DNA from: Arion vulgaris
Taxonomy: Eukaryota; Mollusca; Gastropoda; Stylommatophora; Arionidae
Reading direction: 5' to 3'
DNA length: 64,000 bases
Assembly (NCBI GenBank): GCA_020796225.1
Contig: CM036753.1
Location: forward strand, 5,513,001-5,577,000
Shown here piece by piece: positions 1-11,170 of the stretch. The notes under the pieces were generated by a model. It saw only the letters and a list, made by a program, of their open reading frames with translations, ran no database searches and had not been told where the DNA came from. How positions within the stretch are numbered: position 1 is the stretch's first letter; each line of letters starts with the position of its first letter. A program made the translations under genes and the position numbers.

Positions 1-303
1 AAAAAACGCATTGACACCCGTAAAGTGTCTCTGAAATACTTCGATATAGACACCACGTCCTGGGTATACCTGGTGCAAGATCGCCAAATGTGGCGCTGTA
101 ACAACACAAGAGGTGCTCGCATAGCTGAGAATCGTCGTGTCGTTGAGGCACAGAGAAAACGAGCCGCGTGAAAAAACAGAACACACAACACCCACATGTA
201 TAACCTTGATCATGTATTGGACTCTACAGTCACTTCCACACACACCAGAGAGATGCAGCAGCACACGTCTGAGGCTGTTGTCATCATCTTATGCGATGGA
301 CGG
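1..303 (+). pseudogene. LINE-A 3' end fragment (C-terminal remnant plus 3' UTR)
   Basis: Decayed end of a non-LTR retrotransposon, cut by the window edge. Bases 10-230 match, in the opposite orientation, the segment at 40.9-41.1 kb that follows the reverse-transcriptase remnant of the 41-kb LINE-A copy. Remnants such as SLRHRENEPREKTEHTT (from about 137) correspond to the lysine/arginine-rich tail of that protein. Bases 205-303 match the 3' untranslated part at 40.78-40.9 kb. Stops and frameshifts show it is not functional. It joins a SINE tail directly at about 304. Confidence 0.7.
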
Positions 304-406
304 CTACTCGTCGGTATACGGAGTTCGTGTACTGCAGCTGAGATCTTCCTGTGTAAGAATTAGATAAGAGCACATATGGTTACTCACCGAAGTGCAATGA
401 TGATGG

Positions 407-453
<47 letters not shown>
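304..453 (+). mobile_element. SINE S1, 3' portion with (AATC)n tail
   Basis: This 150-bp stretch matches the 3' third of the complete S1 copies at 28.9 and 31.2 kb. Shared blocks include ACGGAGTTCGTG, CTGAGATCTTCCT and CACCGAAGTGCAATGATGAT. It ends in about ten AATC repeats (409-453), the tail typical of this family. The tRNA-like head is absent, so this is either a 5'-truncated SINE or a tail shared with LINE-A. Confidence 0.75.
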
Positions 454-454
<1 letters not shown>

Positions 455-900
455 GTACGTGCTGTCTGCATCTGACGAGCAGACGTTCACTTGTACACAG
501 ATACACTATCTAGCTGAAATACAAACTCACATACGGACTCATACACAAAAACGGAATCACATACCCATACGTTTAATCTCATCCATACAAGATCATGTTT
601 ATATATATATATATGTACATACACAATCATATACACATAACTGAATCACGCATACGGTGATAGCGCACATACAAGATCATGTTTATATATATATATATAT
701 GTACATACACAATCATATACACATAACTGAATCACACATACGGTGATAGCGCACATACATTCATGTACTTACACACATACTATTATGTTCATACAATTAG
801 CACACATACATTCATGTACTTAACACACATACTAACACACCCTCACATATAGTTCTCGGAAAAAGGGGCTAGAGATAAAATAATAGCTATTTAACGAGTC
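454..900. repeat. AT-rich stretch with an 84-bp tandem duplication
   Basis: Positions 587-759 hold two copies of an 84-bp unit, each starting ACAAGATCATG and carrying an (AT)n run and CATACGGTGATAGCGC. The rest is ACACATAC-rich simple DNA. No coding signal is visible; the short ORF here is translated microsatellite. Confidence 0.6.
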
Positions 901-1149
901 GTTGTGAATGAAACCAGATATATGTCCCCCCAGCAGCTCTGCAGACATTCACCGAGTTAATAACCAAGAACTGACAACAGAGTTCCAAATAACATTCACT
1001 AAAAAGGAAATTTTATCGACTCTGTCTGCATGTGTCGAAGATGTGAATATTAGTGTAGACATTAGTGAAGAGAAAGTGAGATACTATTTTTGTTCGTCTT
1101 GTGTGATGACTTCAGCGAGAAAAATTTGAAAGGGAATGAGTATTACCAC

Positions 1150-1425
1150 ACGTGTGGTTCCAGGGTCTGAAAGGGAAGCAAAGAATAGTAACACTGATAC
1201 CTACAAGGCATGTCGTAAGAGGCGACTGATGTAAGACCTAGGGAAGCTACCTTAGTAAATAAAAACATCGCAGAAATCGGATGTGCTGGCCTACTTGTAC
1301 GCGCATAACTGGCACAACGTAAAATCGCTCTTAGGCTCAGATCACCTACACATCACACAGAGGGGTTAACAAGTGGTCGATATGGAGTATTCGAAGAAGA
1401 ATAAAAAGAAGTATTAGAAAGTTTA
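1150..1425 (+). mobile_element. Dispersed repeat S2 with GAA-rich tail
   Basis: SINE-like repeat shared with 42.8, 51.5 and 57.8 kb and, more divergent, 53.8 kb. Landmarks in order are GGGAAGCAAAGAATAGTAAC, CGTAAGAGGCGACT, CCTAGGGAAGCTACC, TAGTAAATAAAA, CTGGCACAACGTA, GGTTAACAAGTGGTCGATAT and a GAAGAAGAA tail at about 1397. I see no clear A and B boxes, so the promoter class is unknown. A segment of this element (GCAAAGAATAGTAACACTGA) is the apparent seed of the 45-bp satellite at 43.1 kb. Confidence 0.75.
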
Positions 1426-1485
1426 AGGAAACATGCAGCATTACAGACTAGAATAAGTACATGATTCACATTTAGTTTATTCCAT

Positions 1486-1665
1486 AGCTATACATCATAT
1501 TGGCTGAGTCCCCTGGACTATACATCATATTGGCTGAGTCCCCTGGGCTATAAATACTATTGGCTAAGACCCCTGGGTTATAAATACTATTGACTGAGAC
1601 CCCATGGCTATAAATACTGCTGGTTGAGACCACTGAGCTATAAATATTAGTGTCGAAGGCCCGTG
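1486..1665. repeat. 30-bp minisatellite, about 6 copies
   Basis: Degenerate units carry GGCTATAAATACTATTGGCT followed by GAGACCCCTG. Identity falls from left to right, suggesting an old array. Sequence from 1666 to 1859 has no recognised feature. Confidence 0.8.
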
Positions 1666-1859
1666 TACTACAAATGGTGTGATCCCTCCCGCCCCCGACT
1701 CAAACCATGTAATAGCTTCAACATAAAGTAACATTCTTTTTTTAAACTGCCGTCTGGGAATGCGCACAGCCAACCTATTTGACTGCTGTGTCATTGCGCT
1801 AAACAGAGAGACCTCACTTGCTCTATTATTGGGGGGGCTGTCGCGCTTTAGCTGTCTGT

Positions 1860-2140
1860 CGACGTGGGTAGAGTAGTACTGTCGAATGTTTTCATATATT
1901 GGGGCGCAACTGTCTGATGATTGTGAAGATGCTTGATGTTGCATGTAACGATAGCTGGGGCGCAACTGTCTGATGATTGTGGAGATGCTTGATGTTCCAT
2001 GTAACGATAGCTGGGGCGCAACTGTCTGATGATTGTGGAGATGCTTGATGTTCCATGTAACTGATAGCTAATACTACTACAACTACTAATAATAACAAAA
2101 GTAATATTAGTAGTAATGTTAGTATAGTTAATAAGTCGAC
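1860..2140. repeat. Dispersed repeat R3 containing a 56-bp triplication
   Basis: Three 56-bp units (1900-2067) begin TGGGGCGCAACTGTCTGATG. They are followed by AATACTACTACAACTACTAA and AATATTAGTAGTAATG. The same sequence order occurs at 46.55-46.68 kb, where a related GTAATATTAGTATAGTTAAG stretch became a 36-bp satellite. The overlapping minus-strand ORFs are repeat translations. Confidence 0.7.
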
Positions 2141-2755
2141 GCTTTTCCCAGTGAACAAGGATAAAGTTGGTGCTAGAGGACAGTACAATGGTTATCAAAT
2201 AAAACAAGACTGCAAGAATAGGATATTCATGTTTAAAAAACTAGAAATTATAACCAAAAAGTAAGTTGTTTTCTTGAACTCTGGTTAACGCTAAAGCTGG
2301 TGAAGTAAAATAGGGTGCATGAATGTCTGACACGGGCGCCATGGCGCCGCGGACGTCGTGTAGGACAGCCCTGGAGTAGAGTATCCCCATACACTCCAGC
2401 TCGTCACCTGCTATGTACAACATAAATACTACATTGCATTGGGGGAGATGACAGGTCAAGAGCCAAAGGGCAAAAACACAACACAAGCGCTACTGATTCA
2501 TTGAAGTATGTTGGAGGTGATTGAAATATAGTTTCTCGAGGACACACCGACCCCATTCAATGTCAAATAGAAATTAAAATTAACAATTGTAGAAAATATA
2601 AATTATTTGTAAGCCTGTCGAAGGCTTCTGGGCTTTAGTTTCTTAAGCCCATACATGTGGTAATCCGGCAGTGGATAAAACTGGATATTTCTTGTGAAAA
2701 TAAGAGATTTGAAATAAAGGATAAGTATGACGAGATAAATATATTGATCTACAAG

Positions 2756-2966
2756 AGAGACATGAGAAGTTGAAGGAGTGAGATGAGAAGTTGAAGGGAG
2801 TGAGATGAGAAGTTGAAGGGTGGAATGAGAGTGAAGGATGAGATGAGTTGAAGGAGGAGATGAGAGTTAAAGGAGGATGAGAAGTTGAAGAGGAGATGAG
2901 GAAGGAGAGATGAAAGTTGAAGGAGATGAGATGAATGAAGAGTGAGATGAGTGAAGGGTGACATGA
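2756..2966. repeat. Purine-rich degenerate minisatellite, about 22-bp unit
   Basis: The repeated motif GAGATGAGAAGTTGAAGG drifts with many indels. One strand is nearly all purine, so triplex or other non-B structure is conceivable. No coding potential is visible. The flanks 2141-2755 and 2967-3185 hold nothing I recognise. Confidence 0.8.
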
Positions 2967-3185
2967 GAATAAATGAGACAGTTGCCCTTGTTTATCAACT
3001 TGGGATATGGTTATAAATTCATGATTAATGAAACTTCTTCTTCTGCGTTCTCGCTAGATTGGGATTTCGGATTCTCTAATAAAGGCCGCCGTTATCCTCA
3101 TATTGTCATATATTGTCAAATACAGTTTGTTTTGAACGCTGGTTTTTGGCCACCCTGGTGATGGTTGGTCCATCCATGGCCTCCG

Positions 3186-3545
3186 ATAACATACGGCCTG
3201 CGGGCTCAGGTAAAAATTCTCGAAAATCAGACCACAACCGTCGCGTAACCTCGCATTCCAGTATTGAAAGATAATGACAAACTCATTTTAAAAACAACAC
3301 GACAAGCTAAATCAAGGTTATATTATGTTACAAATGAAGTTTAACACTCAGAGAATCTCAATATTATTAACATTTTTCATCAATAAATTACCATGGACTC
3401 GTAGAATTGTGTCAAATTGCAGATAACCTTACAATCTTCTATCAAATATATACAATAATCAGCCCCCATTAAGCAGAAATTTTGGTTTTCCCGTCTGAGC
3501 TAGTCAGCCTTATGTTGCAGGGAGACCACGGTCCAACATTCTTCC
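3186..3545 (+). mobile_element. Dispersed repeat R1, copy 1
   Basis: About 350-bp interspersed repeat shared with 31.7 kb (+), 44.3 kb (-) and 60.7 kb (-). Landmarks are GCGGGCTCAGGTAAAAATT, ACCTCGCATTCCAGTATTG, CTCATTTTAAAA, TTATATTATG, ATTAACATTTTTCATCAATA and TTCTATCAAA. The right end, CCCATTAAGCAGAAATTTTG, is also in the 60.7-kb copy. No ORF and no recognised Pol III boxes; it is probably a non-autonomous element of unknown class. Confidence 0.75.
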
Positions 3546-3606
3546 TGCGAGGCTAAATCTCCGAGGCAGAGCTGCGACTCTAGAATCTGGTATTACATTT
3601 CATTGT

Positions 3607-3800
3607 GAGCGGTCGTCGCACATGTTATACGCCTACGGCCTGGTGGGGGTCGTCGATCCTGTCGCTTAGGGCCCTGGTGGAGCTGTCGTCGCACCATGTT
3701 ATACGTCTTACGGCCTGGTGGAGCGATCGTCGACCATGTATACCAGGCCTGGTGGGAGGGGTTGTTGCACCATGTTATGCGTCTTACGGCCTGGTGCATC
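3607..3800. repeat. Imperfect minisatellite of about 40-50 bp, 4-5 copies
   Basis: Units carry ACCATGTTATACGTCTTACG followed by GCCTGGTGG. Unit length varies through internal deletions. It is locally GC-richer than its surroundings, and ORFs on both strands are repeat translations. Confidence 0.75.
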
Positions 3801-4071
3801 CGGTTTCTGCAAGCATTTATTTTGGTTAGCATTTGGCTAGCCCTTGATTTCTACATAACAGTCATGCAAGGCTTTATTTTTGTGTTTTCAAAACAAAGCG
3901 GCGGCGACACACGCACGGATTATGAAACAAGGTTGACCTAATTTGATTACAGGCACGGATTTTGATAGTCAAAGACCGGATATGGTCAAAGTTGTTTTGT
4001 ACGTTTGTCGTCAATGGCGGTCATTGCACATGTGACTACTCTGATATTTAAAATATATATATATATTCCCC

Positions 4072-4262
4072 CGATCCAGAAGCACTTGAGCTTTTCAGCT
4101 CTTCGGCTCGGTGCCATGGACATCGTAACCCTTCGGTTCGGTGCCACGAACACCATAAATCCGGGAATTTGTGGCTTTTTCTGCGCGGAATTGAACCCGC
4201 ACACACAGAGGGATAGTCACCCATAGTCCAACGCGCTACGAACACGCTGGGCAGACGGGTTT
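4072..4262 (-). mobile_element. tRNA-derived SINE S3, copy 1
   Basis: Read on the minus strand it starts CCGTCTGCCCAGCGTGTTCG, with an A-box-like TAGCGCGTTGG and a near-perfect Pol III B box GGGTTCAATTCC. The body then carries GGTGTTCGTGGCACCGAACC and ends CTTCTGGATCGGGGG, followed by a TA-rich tail (4050-4070). A second copy lies at 24.85-25.05 kb. The A/B spacing fits a tRNA head. A T-run lies at the 5' flank (4259-4270). Confidence 0.85.
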
Positions 4263-4285
4263 TTTTTTTGGTATAGGACACTACT

Positions 4286-4735
4286 GTTTATACAGTCATT
4301 CACCAATCCACTCACTCACCACTCACTCACTCACTCACTCACTCACTCACTCACTCACTCACTCACTCCCACTCACCCCACCATTCCTCCCATTCACTCA
4401 CCCACCCACCCACCCACTCACCACCATCCCACTCACTAATCCGCTTCTCACTCACTCACATTCACTCACTCACCCTTCCACTCTCTCACCCTTCCACTCT
4501 CTCACCCACCCACACATCCTCCCACACGCTCACCCACTCACTCTACCACTCACTCACTAACTCACTCACCATTCCACTCACTCACTCATCCGCTACTTAC
4601 TCACATTCACTCACTCACTCTTCCACTTACTCTCTCACCCACCCACACATCCTACCACTTGCTCACTCCGTCACCCTTCCACTCACTCACTCACCATCCC
4701 ACTCATTCACCCACTCACACACAAATACAGTAACC
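4286..4735. repeat. (CACT)n microsatellite-derived array
   Basis: CACTCACTCACC-type repeats, pure at about 4313-4367 and degenerate elsewhere with CCACCCA and TTCCACTCTCTCA variants. It is non-coding. Confidence 0.9.
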
Positions 4736-4934
4736 CAAGCACACTCGAAGACTGACACACACACATTGCATCTTACTAACTCACACACTGATCATAAACA
4801 TGTAAACGCAGGCTCATTCCCGATTATGTCAAATATGTAGAATCATTTACTGAACGCAGAGACAACAGAGATTAATATGCACTGACAAAACAAGTAATCA
4901 ACCAAAGTAACATTCTCCATTATGTTAATGATGT

Positions 4935-5365
4935 GAAAACCATGTACTGGACAAAAACACGGCAACAGTGTAACGATGCTGACAACAACACGTCAACAGT
5001 AAAGTAACACAGATGTAACTGGACAACAACACAATGATACTGACAACAACACGGCAACAGTGTAACGATACTGGAAACAACACGCAACAGTGTAACGATA
5101 CTGGACAACAACACGGCAACAGTGTAACGATACTGGACAACAACACGGCAACAGTGTAACGATACTGGACAACAACACGCAACAGTGTACGATACTGGAC
5201 AACAACACGACAACAGTATAACGATACTGGACAACAACCGCAACGGAACAGTATTAAACAACGGCAATTAAGTACTGGACAACAACACGGCAACAGTGTA
5301 AAGATACTGGACAACAACACGGCAACAGTGTAACGATATTGGACATCAACACGGCAACAGTGTGA
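4935..5365. repeat. 32-bp minisatellite, about 13 copies
   Basis: The unit carries GTGTAACGATACTGGACAAC and AACACGGCAACA. Several units have deletions, for example around 5220-5280. Cys/Val-rich minus-strand ORFs are repeat artefacts. Confidence 0.9.
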
Positions 5366-6764
5366 CGACAAAAGAAGAAAGAAAGAAAAAGCTAGATTCT
5401 GAAGGAAATGTTAACAGATAAGAGAATAACTTTGATATAAACATTAACGAAAGATATATCTCATATTATGGTTTACTTGTAAATTACTTGCAAATAAAGA
5501 AATGATAGCCTGATTTGCATATTCGTTGAATTATCGTTTGTTAAGTTGAAAGCAAAAGGATTATATCGTTACGAAATACTCACAAAGTTAAAATAGATCT
5601 TGAAAATAACAACACAACTCACACCTACGTACGCTACGTACGCTACTGCAAATGCAAAAATAGTTATTCAGATAATTGGTGTGCATGACTAAGATTGATT
5701 TCTTGTTGGATTGAGTAAAGGAAAATTAAGAAAAAAACAAATAGATTGAATATTAAGATCAATAAAGTGGTATCGATAAAGTGTGAGTAAATCTCGTCTG
5801 AATGGAGGACATTGGTGATAATGAAAGCAAGGTTTCATGAAAAAAAGATGGTTGTCAGAGGGGCCATATTGGTCGCCACGAAGACGATGTTAGATATATG
5901 GAACGAAACAATAAAATTAAAATAACGCATTAAGCACATTGAATAATATAAATTGAGTAATAAAATATGAACAGTTAATAATAAATACGAGATAACGGTG
6001 CAGAAATAACCGTGAACAATACATGCAGAAACTATCTATAACAGTTTGCTGACAATTGAACACTTGCAATCGACCAGTTGGAATGTTTATGAAAATAACA
6101 GTAGTTATTAGATTATTGTCTCGTGACTACTATAACCAATAACAATTATCCTATTCATGCAGTATACTTAAAAGATAATAACTATCTTTAAGCGGAGCAG
6201 ATAGAAATTTCATAAATTTATAGGGGAATGGTTGCATGAGCGCGTAGCTTAGACTGTACGCACGCCAATATATTTTGTAGAGTTTTCTTACACGTTTAGG
6301 GGACAAAAATTCTCAACGACAGCTCACCGTATTGTAGGTCAAGGCGAACAACTTGAAGATTGCATTTGCAAAATACGCACGTTATATATCCCCCTGCTAG
6401 TTACGTACATAATTAATAGAAGACCACTTATGCCTAAGTTAAATTTAATATATTAAACTTTAAATACCATCGCGCCACAACTGAGAGAGCGAACCCGAAA
6501 TGAAGTGCTTAGCGAAGTAGTATATGCTGTACTGAAAGGCACATATTTGGCTGTAAATGTTTCACAACGTAATTATACTAAAATATATGAAATCACACGT
6601 ACACGCACGTCTCACCATTTATTCACTTACGAAGTAGCTTGTCTTGACGTTGGATAAAGACTATGGCATGCAATTTTTTCATATGCTTTTCTTCTTGTCT
6701 GGTTCCTGTCTAGTTCTGAGACTTCCTCTTACTTTCGATGTCACTCAAAGACTTTCGATAATTC
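5366..6764. other. AT-rich DNA with one short dispersed repeat (R2)
   Basis: I find no ORF, tRNA-like box or array here except at 5785-5890. That segment (GAATGGAGGACATTGGTGAT, then GGGGCCATATTGGTCGCC) is shared with 8.57 and 52.43 kb. A short palindromic ACGTACGCTACGTACGCTAC run sits at about 5630. Confidence 0.5.
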
Positions 6765-7700
6765 TCAATATGAAAACGCTCCAAAACTTAAAAAAATATT
6801 CAATATGAAGTCACTTCAGGATATACAAAGATATTCAATATGAAGTCAATTCAAGATATACAAATATACACAATATGAAGTCAATTCAAGATATACAAAG
6901 ATACACAATATGAAGTCAATTCAAGATATACAAAGATACACAATATGAAGTCAATTCAAGATACACAAAGATACACAATATGAAGTCGATTCCATATACA
7001 CAATATGAAGTCAATTCAAGATACACAAAGATACACAATATGAAGTGAATTCAAGATATACAAAGATACAATATGCAGTCAATTCAAGATATACAAAGAT
7101 ACAATATGACATCACTGAAAGACTTAAAAAGATATTCAATATGAAGTCACTCAGACTGCATAGATATTCAATATGAATTCACTCAAAGACATGCATAGAT
7201 ATTCAATATGAATTCACTCAAAGACATGCATAGATATTCAATATGAATTCACTCAAAGATTGGTATAGATATTCAATATGAATTCACCCAAAGACTGGCA
7301 TAGATATTCAATATGAATTCACTCAAAGACTGGCATATATATTCAATATGAATTCACTCAAAGATTGGTATAGATATTCAATATGGATTCACTCAAAGAC
7401 TGGCATAGATATTCAATATGAATTAACTCAAAAACATGCATAGATATTCAATATGAATTCACTCAAAGATTGGCATAGATATTCAATATGAATTCACTCA
7501 AAGACATGCATAGATATTCAATATGAATTCACTCAAAGACTGGCATAGATATTCAATATGAATTCACTCAAAGACTGGCATAGATATTCAATATGAATTC
7601 ACTCAAAGACTGGCATAGATATTCAATATGAATTCACTCAAAGACATGCATAGATATTCAATATGAATTCACTCAAAGACATGCATAGATATTCAATATG
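6765..7700. repeat. 35-bp satellite with two adjacent subfamilies
   Basis: Block 1 (about 6790-7110, roughly 10 units) carries ACACAATATGAAGTCAATTC and AAGATATACAAAG. Block 2 (about 7130-7700, roughly 16 units) carries GATATTCAATATGAATTCAC and TCAAAGACATGCATA. Both have a 35-bp period and share the CAATATGAA core, so they look like diverged subfamilies homogenised separately. Block 2 mixes ACATGCATA and ACTGGCATA units. Confidence 0.9.
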
Positions 7701-8569
7701 ATGCTTATGTCATAGCAGGCAAACAAGAACAAAAAACGACTTTATTTGAAGGGTCTGCAGCTAATATTAGTTTCAGAATCATTGGTTTAGTACGTTACAT
7801 TAAAATTCGAACAAGGAAGTTCATCTTTCCCAGAATATTACACTTTTCATTAGCCTCAATTCCAGCAGAGTTCTCAAAGTTCAACATCAATTCTATATTG
7901 ATTATATAATCACATCTCCTTACGTATACGTGTTCATATAATCATTACGCTGTTTCGTTTGATGTGTCTGTATTAAATGATTATTATCCTTCTTTAGTAC
8001 ATCGATTTCCACGATTTTCTAAGCCATTTTTATTAATTTGCGTCTGTGAAATTTCCTTATCAAAGAGAAACAAATCGTTTGAAAGTCGGGTCATACAAGT
8101 GTTTATTCATTCTGAAGACAAATTGGTGACATTTAATATGGCCTTGATGTAAGTTTGACATTTATAAAAGTGACTTAATGAAGGAGAGATGCGACATTCA
8201 GGGCTGGGTCAGAAAATATACTGACCAAGACTTTGTGCCATCTCAAGGAAGGGGTTGAGGGCTATCCTGGTAACATACTTGCGTAACTATTGAAGTACTG
8301 ACCAAGACTTTCTGCCATCTCAAAGAAGAGGCCGTGGGCTCGCCTTTTATCCTGATGTTCTGTTGTAAAAGACTCTGTAAATAGTGGAGTTCGGTTGCAT
8401 TCCTATTCTTATTATATCCATTATACTTTATATATCTATATTTCACCAATAGCGAAGTCGATAACACAATTAAAAAATATAAAAATTCTGACTTTGCACA
8501 CAGTACAAGATTTGACCTCATGATTCCTGATCCTTTATTTGGAATCTAAATTACAAGTACTTCAGTAGT
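7701..8569. other. No recognised feature apart from a short duplication
   Basis: AT-rich sequence. Two imperfect copies of TACTGACCAAGACTTTGTGC followed by CATCTCAA lie at about 8218-8330. ORFs of 60-90 residues resemble no family I know. Confidence 0.4.
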
Positions 8570-8665
8570 CAGAGTAAGGTTCTCCTGAATGACGAGGGAT
8601 AAAGAAAGCAAGTTTTCACACAAAAATAAGTCAGAGGTGCCATATTAGGTACCCCAGACTACATT
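8570..8665 (+). repeat. Dispersed repeat R2, copy 2
   Basis: Shares CTCCTGAATGACGAGGGA, AAGAAAGCAAGTTTTCAC and TCAGAGGTGCCATATT with 5.79 and 52.43 kb. The three copies suggest a short interspersed element; its ends are not defined. Confidence 0.6.
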
Positions 8666-8992
8666 TACTTTATAGCTGGCAACGGAAAAGTATATAAATA
8701 AATTTGTTTATTATTTTTAGCATCGATAACAATTTGGAAGAGTTACGATAAAACGATAGAAAATGTTCTATGTGGCAACGACTAAAAAGGCTAATGGTAT
8801 GATTGGCGCACATTTGCCCGCTACAATTGTGGTTTATTGTAGAGAATGTTTTAATATTCATTGATAACATTGTCAAAGAGCGCAGGAAATAAAAAACAAT
8901 ATATTGATAGTTGATGTTGTAGAAGAACGATAAAAAGACAGCGAATTGGTCTATAGTTTGAAGATACTGAAAAGAACAGTCAGACACACATA

Positions 8993-9016
8993 AAGAGAGA
9001 GAGAGAGAGAGAGAGA
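8993..9016. repeat. (GA)n microsatellite
   Basis: About 12 dinucleotide repeats. Confidence 0.95.
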
Positions 9017-9089
9017 ACGAGAGAAGTTTATTCTTTCTCATTTAGTATTCAGAAGCATACCGACACACTCGGATGCTAATGTATTTGAT

Positions 9090-9385
9090 TGATAACCCTG
9101 ATGATTGATTGATTATCTAGGTAATTGATTGTTTTAGTAATTTTTTGATTATTTAGGTAATTGATTAATTGTTTTGGTAATTGATTTATTATTTAGGTAA
9201 TTTATTGATTGTTTAGGTAATTGCTTGATTGTTTAGGTAATTTATTGATTGTTTAGGTAATTGCTTGATTGTTTAGGTAATTGATTTATTATTAAGGTAA
9301 TTGATTGATTAGGTAATTGATTGATTGTTTGGGCAATTGACTCATTATTCAGGAAATGGATTGATTGTTTTGGTAATTCATTGAG
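9090..9385. repeat. 20-bp AT-rich minisatellite, about 14 copies
   Basis: The unit is GATTGTTTAGGTAATTNATT with many single-base changes. It is non-coding. Confidence 0.85.
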
Positions 9386-9574
9386 TGTGTTTTGTGCTCG
9401 GGTCTACTAAATTGAATGCAAATCACTCAGACACAAGCTTCCATGCACGTCTCGCTTTAGTCGAAGAACTCAATCTATTTCAGGAAATGAGAGGGATGGG
9501 ATGGACATGAGAGATATAACAGATGTCCTGCTTGTAGTGAAGAAATATGCCAGTAATTGTTACTAGAGTATCCT

Positions 9575-9835
9575 GAAGTAGATGCGTACGTTTGTAAACT
9601 TACACTCGTTATGATCCTTCCTTTCTTTGATTTCGTTTGCTTGAAATATTGTCTATATATTCAACGTTGTCTCTTGTATAAACTTCACTGTCTTTTGAAG
9701 CGCACACATAGGTCCGTGTCATTTTCTGTCGAGTGATGTTTCGTTAGACCAGTGAGTTTGCCTCAGTGTTTCATATTCGGGGCAGACTTGGAGTATGTGC
9801 TCTGCAGTCTGATGTACTTGTTGGGATATTTTGTT
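9575..9835 (-). pseudogene. LINE-D2 C-terminal fragment (post-RNase H zinc-knuckle-like region)
   Basis: On the minus strand from 9835 the translation includes TAEHILQVCPEYETLRQTHW, then DRK, a stop, HGPMCALQKTVKFIQETTLN, and a terminal stop-rich tail. The pattern H-I-L-Q-x-C-P-x-Y-x-x-L-R is typical of the extreme C-terminus of RNase H-bearing LINEs. The segment LQKTVKFIQETTLNI recurs as LQKKVMFIQETPLNI at 21.7 kb. In-frame stops mark it as dead. Confidence 0.7.
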
Positions 9836-9854
9836 TTATGTTTTTTTATATAAG

Positions 9855-10140
9855 AAATGTCTGGTCAACCACAAGTAACAACTGTTATAAGAAGGAGAAG
9901 ATGGAGATATGCTGGGCACCTTGAGAAGAAAGAATACCAAACCTGGCATTGAAAGGGTTCATGAAAGAGAGGACGTCCTAGAAAAAATATGAGACGAACT
10001 TTGCTGATAGAGGCAAGGAATATCGGACAATTCCATGGAAGGGATTGAGCGAGTTGCCCAGGATAGAGCGGTATGGAGAAATTGCTTGCAGACCCTATGT
10101 AACGTATAACGGTACGAAAGAGGAATATATATATATATAT
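9855..10140 (+). pseudogene. LINE-E C-terminal reverse-transcriptase fragment with (AT)n tail
   Basis: Translation gives QPQVTTVIRRRRWRYAGHLE, then after a frame change RGRPRKNMRRTLLIEARNIG and ERVAQDRAVWRNCLQTLCNV. This follows the usual LINE order W-x-Y-x-G-H, R-G-R-P and W-R-N-C. At least two frameshifts separate these blocks. It ends CGGTACGAAAGAGGAATATA followed by (AT)n. A shorter, internally deleted copy with the same end is on the minus strand at 58.3-58.4 kb. Confidence 0.8.
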
Positions 10141-10687
10141 ACGAGATGAATTATTATTATCAAGAAATGGTCATACATAAAATGGAGATATTAATAGGAT
10201 GAAACTACCAAGATATTATAATTTTATTAAAAGAATCAAGTTTCCACTTCACTTGAAAACATTTACCTGTCTTCTTTTCTCTTTTCTCTAATCCAGCTTT
10301 GCCTCAAAATGTTAGAATAAGCAGGGATTTCTAGAACGGGCTTTTGTGTGCGCTTCATAAGTAGTATTTTTCACCGCCCCTATTATATTTTTATGTTTAC
10401 CTTTTGCATGGACGGCCTTTTGCTTTGAATCTACCGTATCGGAGTAGCAGGTCCTTGTTTGCTATTGAATGTTAAACATGATGTGCTTTCATTAGCTTAA
10501 CGATTACATTATTTCAAATATCAAAGTGCACTATCAAATACCAGTATTTTCTTCTCTGAAACTATTTGAACTGTTTTATTCTGTTAGTAGAAGAAATAAT
10601 TATATTGTATTTTTATATCCCTCACGTACATTTATACGTTTTATATAAAATAAAGTGTATTTACCGTAGTCTTTTCAGATCTTATGG
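10141..10687. other. AT-rich DNA, nothing recognised
   Basis: No array, Pol III box or retrotransposon signature seen. Confidence 0.4.
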
Positions 10688-10862
10688 TATAAAGCCACTT
10701 CACATTTCTTTACCCTAGTGTGCAGGGGGTAGGAGGCCAATTCCTTTTCTCATGTGTGGAACGTAGAGTGTAGGATTTAACCTAAAACCTTCTTGTGTCC
10801 GAGTCGATAGGCGAACGAACGCATTATTCTAATCCATGATACGTTACACAGGGCGTACAAGC
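10688..10862 (-). mobile_element. tRNA-derived SINE S5, minus-strand copy
   Basis: Matches 13.05-13.22 kb (+) and 25.29-25.45 kb (-). Landmarks on the plus strand are CCACTTCACATTTCT, TAGTGTGCAGGGGGTAGG, TTCCTTTTCTCATGTGTGGA, TTGTGTCCGAGTCGATAGGC and ATTATTCTAATCCATGATAC. The B box (GGATTCAATCCC in the 13-kb copy) is degenerate here. Confidence 0.65.
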
Positions 10863-10954
10863 TAGCTCTCTATACCGTTCTATTAGTGATTGTCTTTCAC
10901 ATATGTTGTATATTTTTTAATGAAACCTTAGGAGGTAAAAATGATTGTATATGA

Positions 10955-11170
10955 TGTTTGTTCGTTTGTTCTTGCTGTTTGATTGCTTTCCTTGCAATCA
11001 GCCTTGTTAACTTTCAATCAGCCTTGTTAACTTTCAATCAGCCTTGTTAACTACCTTTTGTGTTAACCTCATCCGAATTTCGGCCAAAGTGTATGCGTGT
11101 TTTTCATCAGAACACAAATTTGTACAGATGAGTAACTGTAAAATTTTGCAATCATAAAAAAATCCACTTG
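10955..11170 (+). mobile_element. SINE-like repeat S6, copy 1, with a 20-bp triplication
   Basis: Shares TTTCGGCCAAAGTGTATGCG, ACACAAATTTGTACAGATGA and AATCCACTT with copies at 12.7 and 26.6 kb. An internal 20-bp segment, CAATCAGCCTTGTTAACTTT, is tandemly triplicated at 10995-11054, so an element-internal array has begun here. Confidence 0.65.
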
